From FEN-727 sp036508635 (GTDB taxonomy: Bacteria > Actinomycetota > Geothermincolia > Fen-727 > Anoxymicrobiaceae): DNA of 6,674 nucleotides. Of this stretch, positions 6,087 to 6,674 are shown piece after piece. A program made the position numbers and the translations under genes. Each line of letters begins with the position of its first letter. Position 1 is the stretch's first letter. Below the pieces are notes generated by a model that saw nothing but the letters and a program-made list of their open reading frames with translations, searched no databases and was not told the DNA's origin. The stretch is taken from assembly GCA_036508635.1 (NCBI GenBank), contig DATCGY010000108.1, forward strand, positions 1 to 6,674, given 5' to 3'.

Positions 6087-6674
6087 ATTCCTCCTTGGTT
6101 TCAGCCATCAGGCCGTGTTGCATGAATTCCATCAGGCTCACAAAGAAATCAACGGGGTCGAAGTCGTCATTCGTGAGAGAAAGGTTCCCGACAGCCTGCG
6201 CGATTCCGAGCATCGCATAGCCGATGTTCATAGGGTTGAGCTTCCGGAATATCTTCTGTTCCATTCCAAGATCGATGTCCTTGGCTATGAAACTCGCGAC
6301 CTTGTCGAAGAGCTCACTGGCCTTAACCCGGAGCTTCTCGTTGCCTCCCAGGACCTCGGTGTAGAGGCCGAAGAACAAGAACTGCAGCTCCTTGAACCTG
6401 GAAACGAACGTCATTCCCTTGAACCCCATCCGTGCGAGCGCGTTGTTCTGCCCGGCTGCGGCGGCTTCCGCTTCGGCGAAAAGCTTATCCATGGTCCGGT
6501 CCATTGTTGCGAGGAAAATCTCTTCCTTCCCCGAGAAGTACTGGTAGCAAGTACCTTTGCTGACGCCGGCTTGTTGCGCTATGTCGTCGACCGTGGAGTT
6601 ATGGTAGCCCCTGACCGAGAAGACCTCGAACGCCGCGTCGAGTATCGCGTCGGTGCGCCGTTGCTCACCGGAGA
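6085..6674 (-). CDS. TetR/AcrR-family transcriptional regulator, N-terminus beyond the window
   Basis: This is a one-component repressor-type regulator. The 195 visible residues begin inside the first helix (GEQRRTDAILDAAFEVFSVR), followed by the family's helix-turn-helix TVDDIAQQAGVSKGTCYQYF (visible residues 27-46) and GKEEIFLAT. Only the first few residues and the start codon are missing. The remainder is the helical ligand-binding/dimerisation domain. It is hydrophobic and aromatic in places (FKELQFLFFGLYTEVLGG, and DPVDFFVSLMEFMQHG near the C-terminus), as expected for a regulator sensing a lipophilic ligand. The length is typical. An internal ATG at 6504 is not the start, because the DNA-binding domain lies in frame upstream of it. 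It lies directly upstream of the oxidoreductase operon in the same orientation and is the obvious candidate to control it. The ligand is unknown. Confidence 0.93.
   Translation of the reverse strand, partial: SGEQRRTDAILDAAFEVFSVRGYHNSTVDDIAQQAGVSKGTCYQYFSGKEEIFLATMDRTMDKLFAEAEAAAAGQNNALARMGFKGMTFVSRFKELQFLFFGLYTEVLGGNEKLRVKASELFDKVASFIAKDIDLGMEQKIFRKLNPMNIGYAMLGIAQAVGNLSLTNDDFDPVDFFVSLMEFMQHGLMAETKEE

Noticed and set aside
6085..6504. A 139-residue gene starting at the ATG at 6504
   Set aside because: The same frame continues upstream through a complete TetR helix-turn-helix to the window edge, so this Met is internal.

Overview
The window reads as bacterial chromosome, moderately GC-rich (high 50s % by eye) and strongly biased to G/C at third codon positions. 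A consensus sigma70-type promoter, GGAGG-type ribosome binding sites and a TetR repressor argue against an archaeon. The codon bias, GTG and TTG starts and gene types would fit a high-GC Gram-positive (actinobacterial) lineage, but no gene here fixes the taxonomy. Every supported gene lies on the minus strand, so transcription runs from the right edge to the left.

Right part (6674 down to about 6070): a TetR-family regulator that lacks only its extreme N-terminus at the window edge. A perfect GC palindrome overlaps its stop codon. Next comes an AT-rich gap of about 220 bp with a near-perfect promoter (TTTACA, 17 bp, TATAAT) pointing left, and an inverted repeat around its -35 box that could be the regulator's operator.

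Middle (5861 to 2610): a compact three-gene operon. It holds an FAD-dependent oxidoreductase of the phytoene desaturase / carotenoid isomerase superfamily (501 aa, GTG start), a 48-aa single-pass membrane protein, and a second oxidoreductase paralogous to the first (500 aa). Gaps are 10 and 14 bp, and all three genes have strong Shine-Dalgarno sequences. A 12-bp-stem intrinsic terminator closes the unit. The small gene is easily missed by length cut-offs and is the most interesting item here: it is placed to be co-translated with two related redox flavoproteins and could anchor or modulate them. No phytoene synthase or other carotenoid gene is visible, so the substrate is open.

Left part (2460 to 1): a separate unit with an asparagine-synthetase-like ATP-dependent ligase that lacks the N-terminal glutaminase cysteine (586 aa, TTG start), followed by a family 2 glycosyltransferase cut by the window edge. 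The pairing suggests surface glycan synthesis or modification. No RNA genes, CRISPR arrays, insertion sequences or gene-free stretches above 300 bp were seen.
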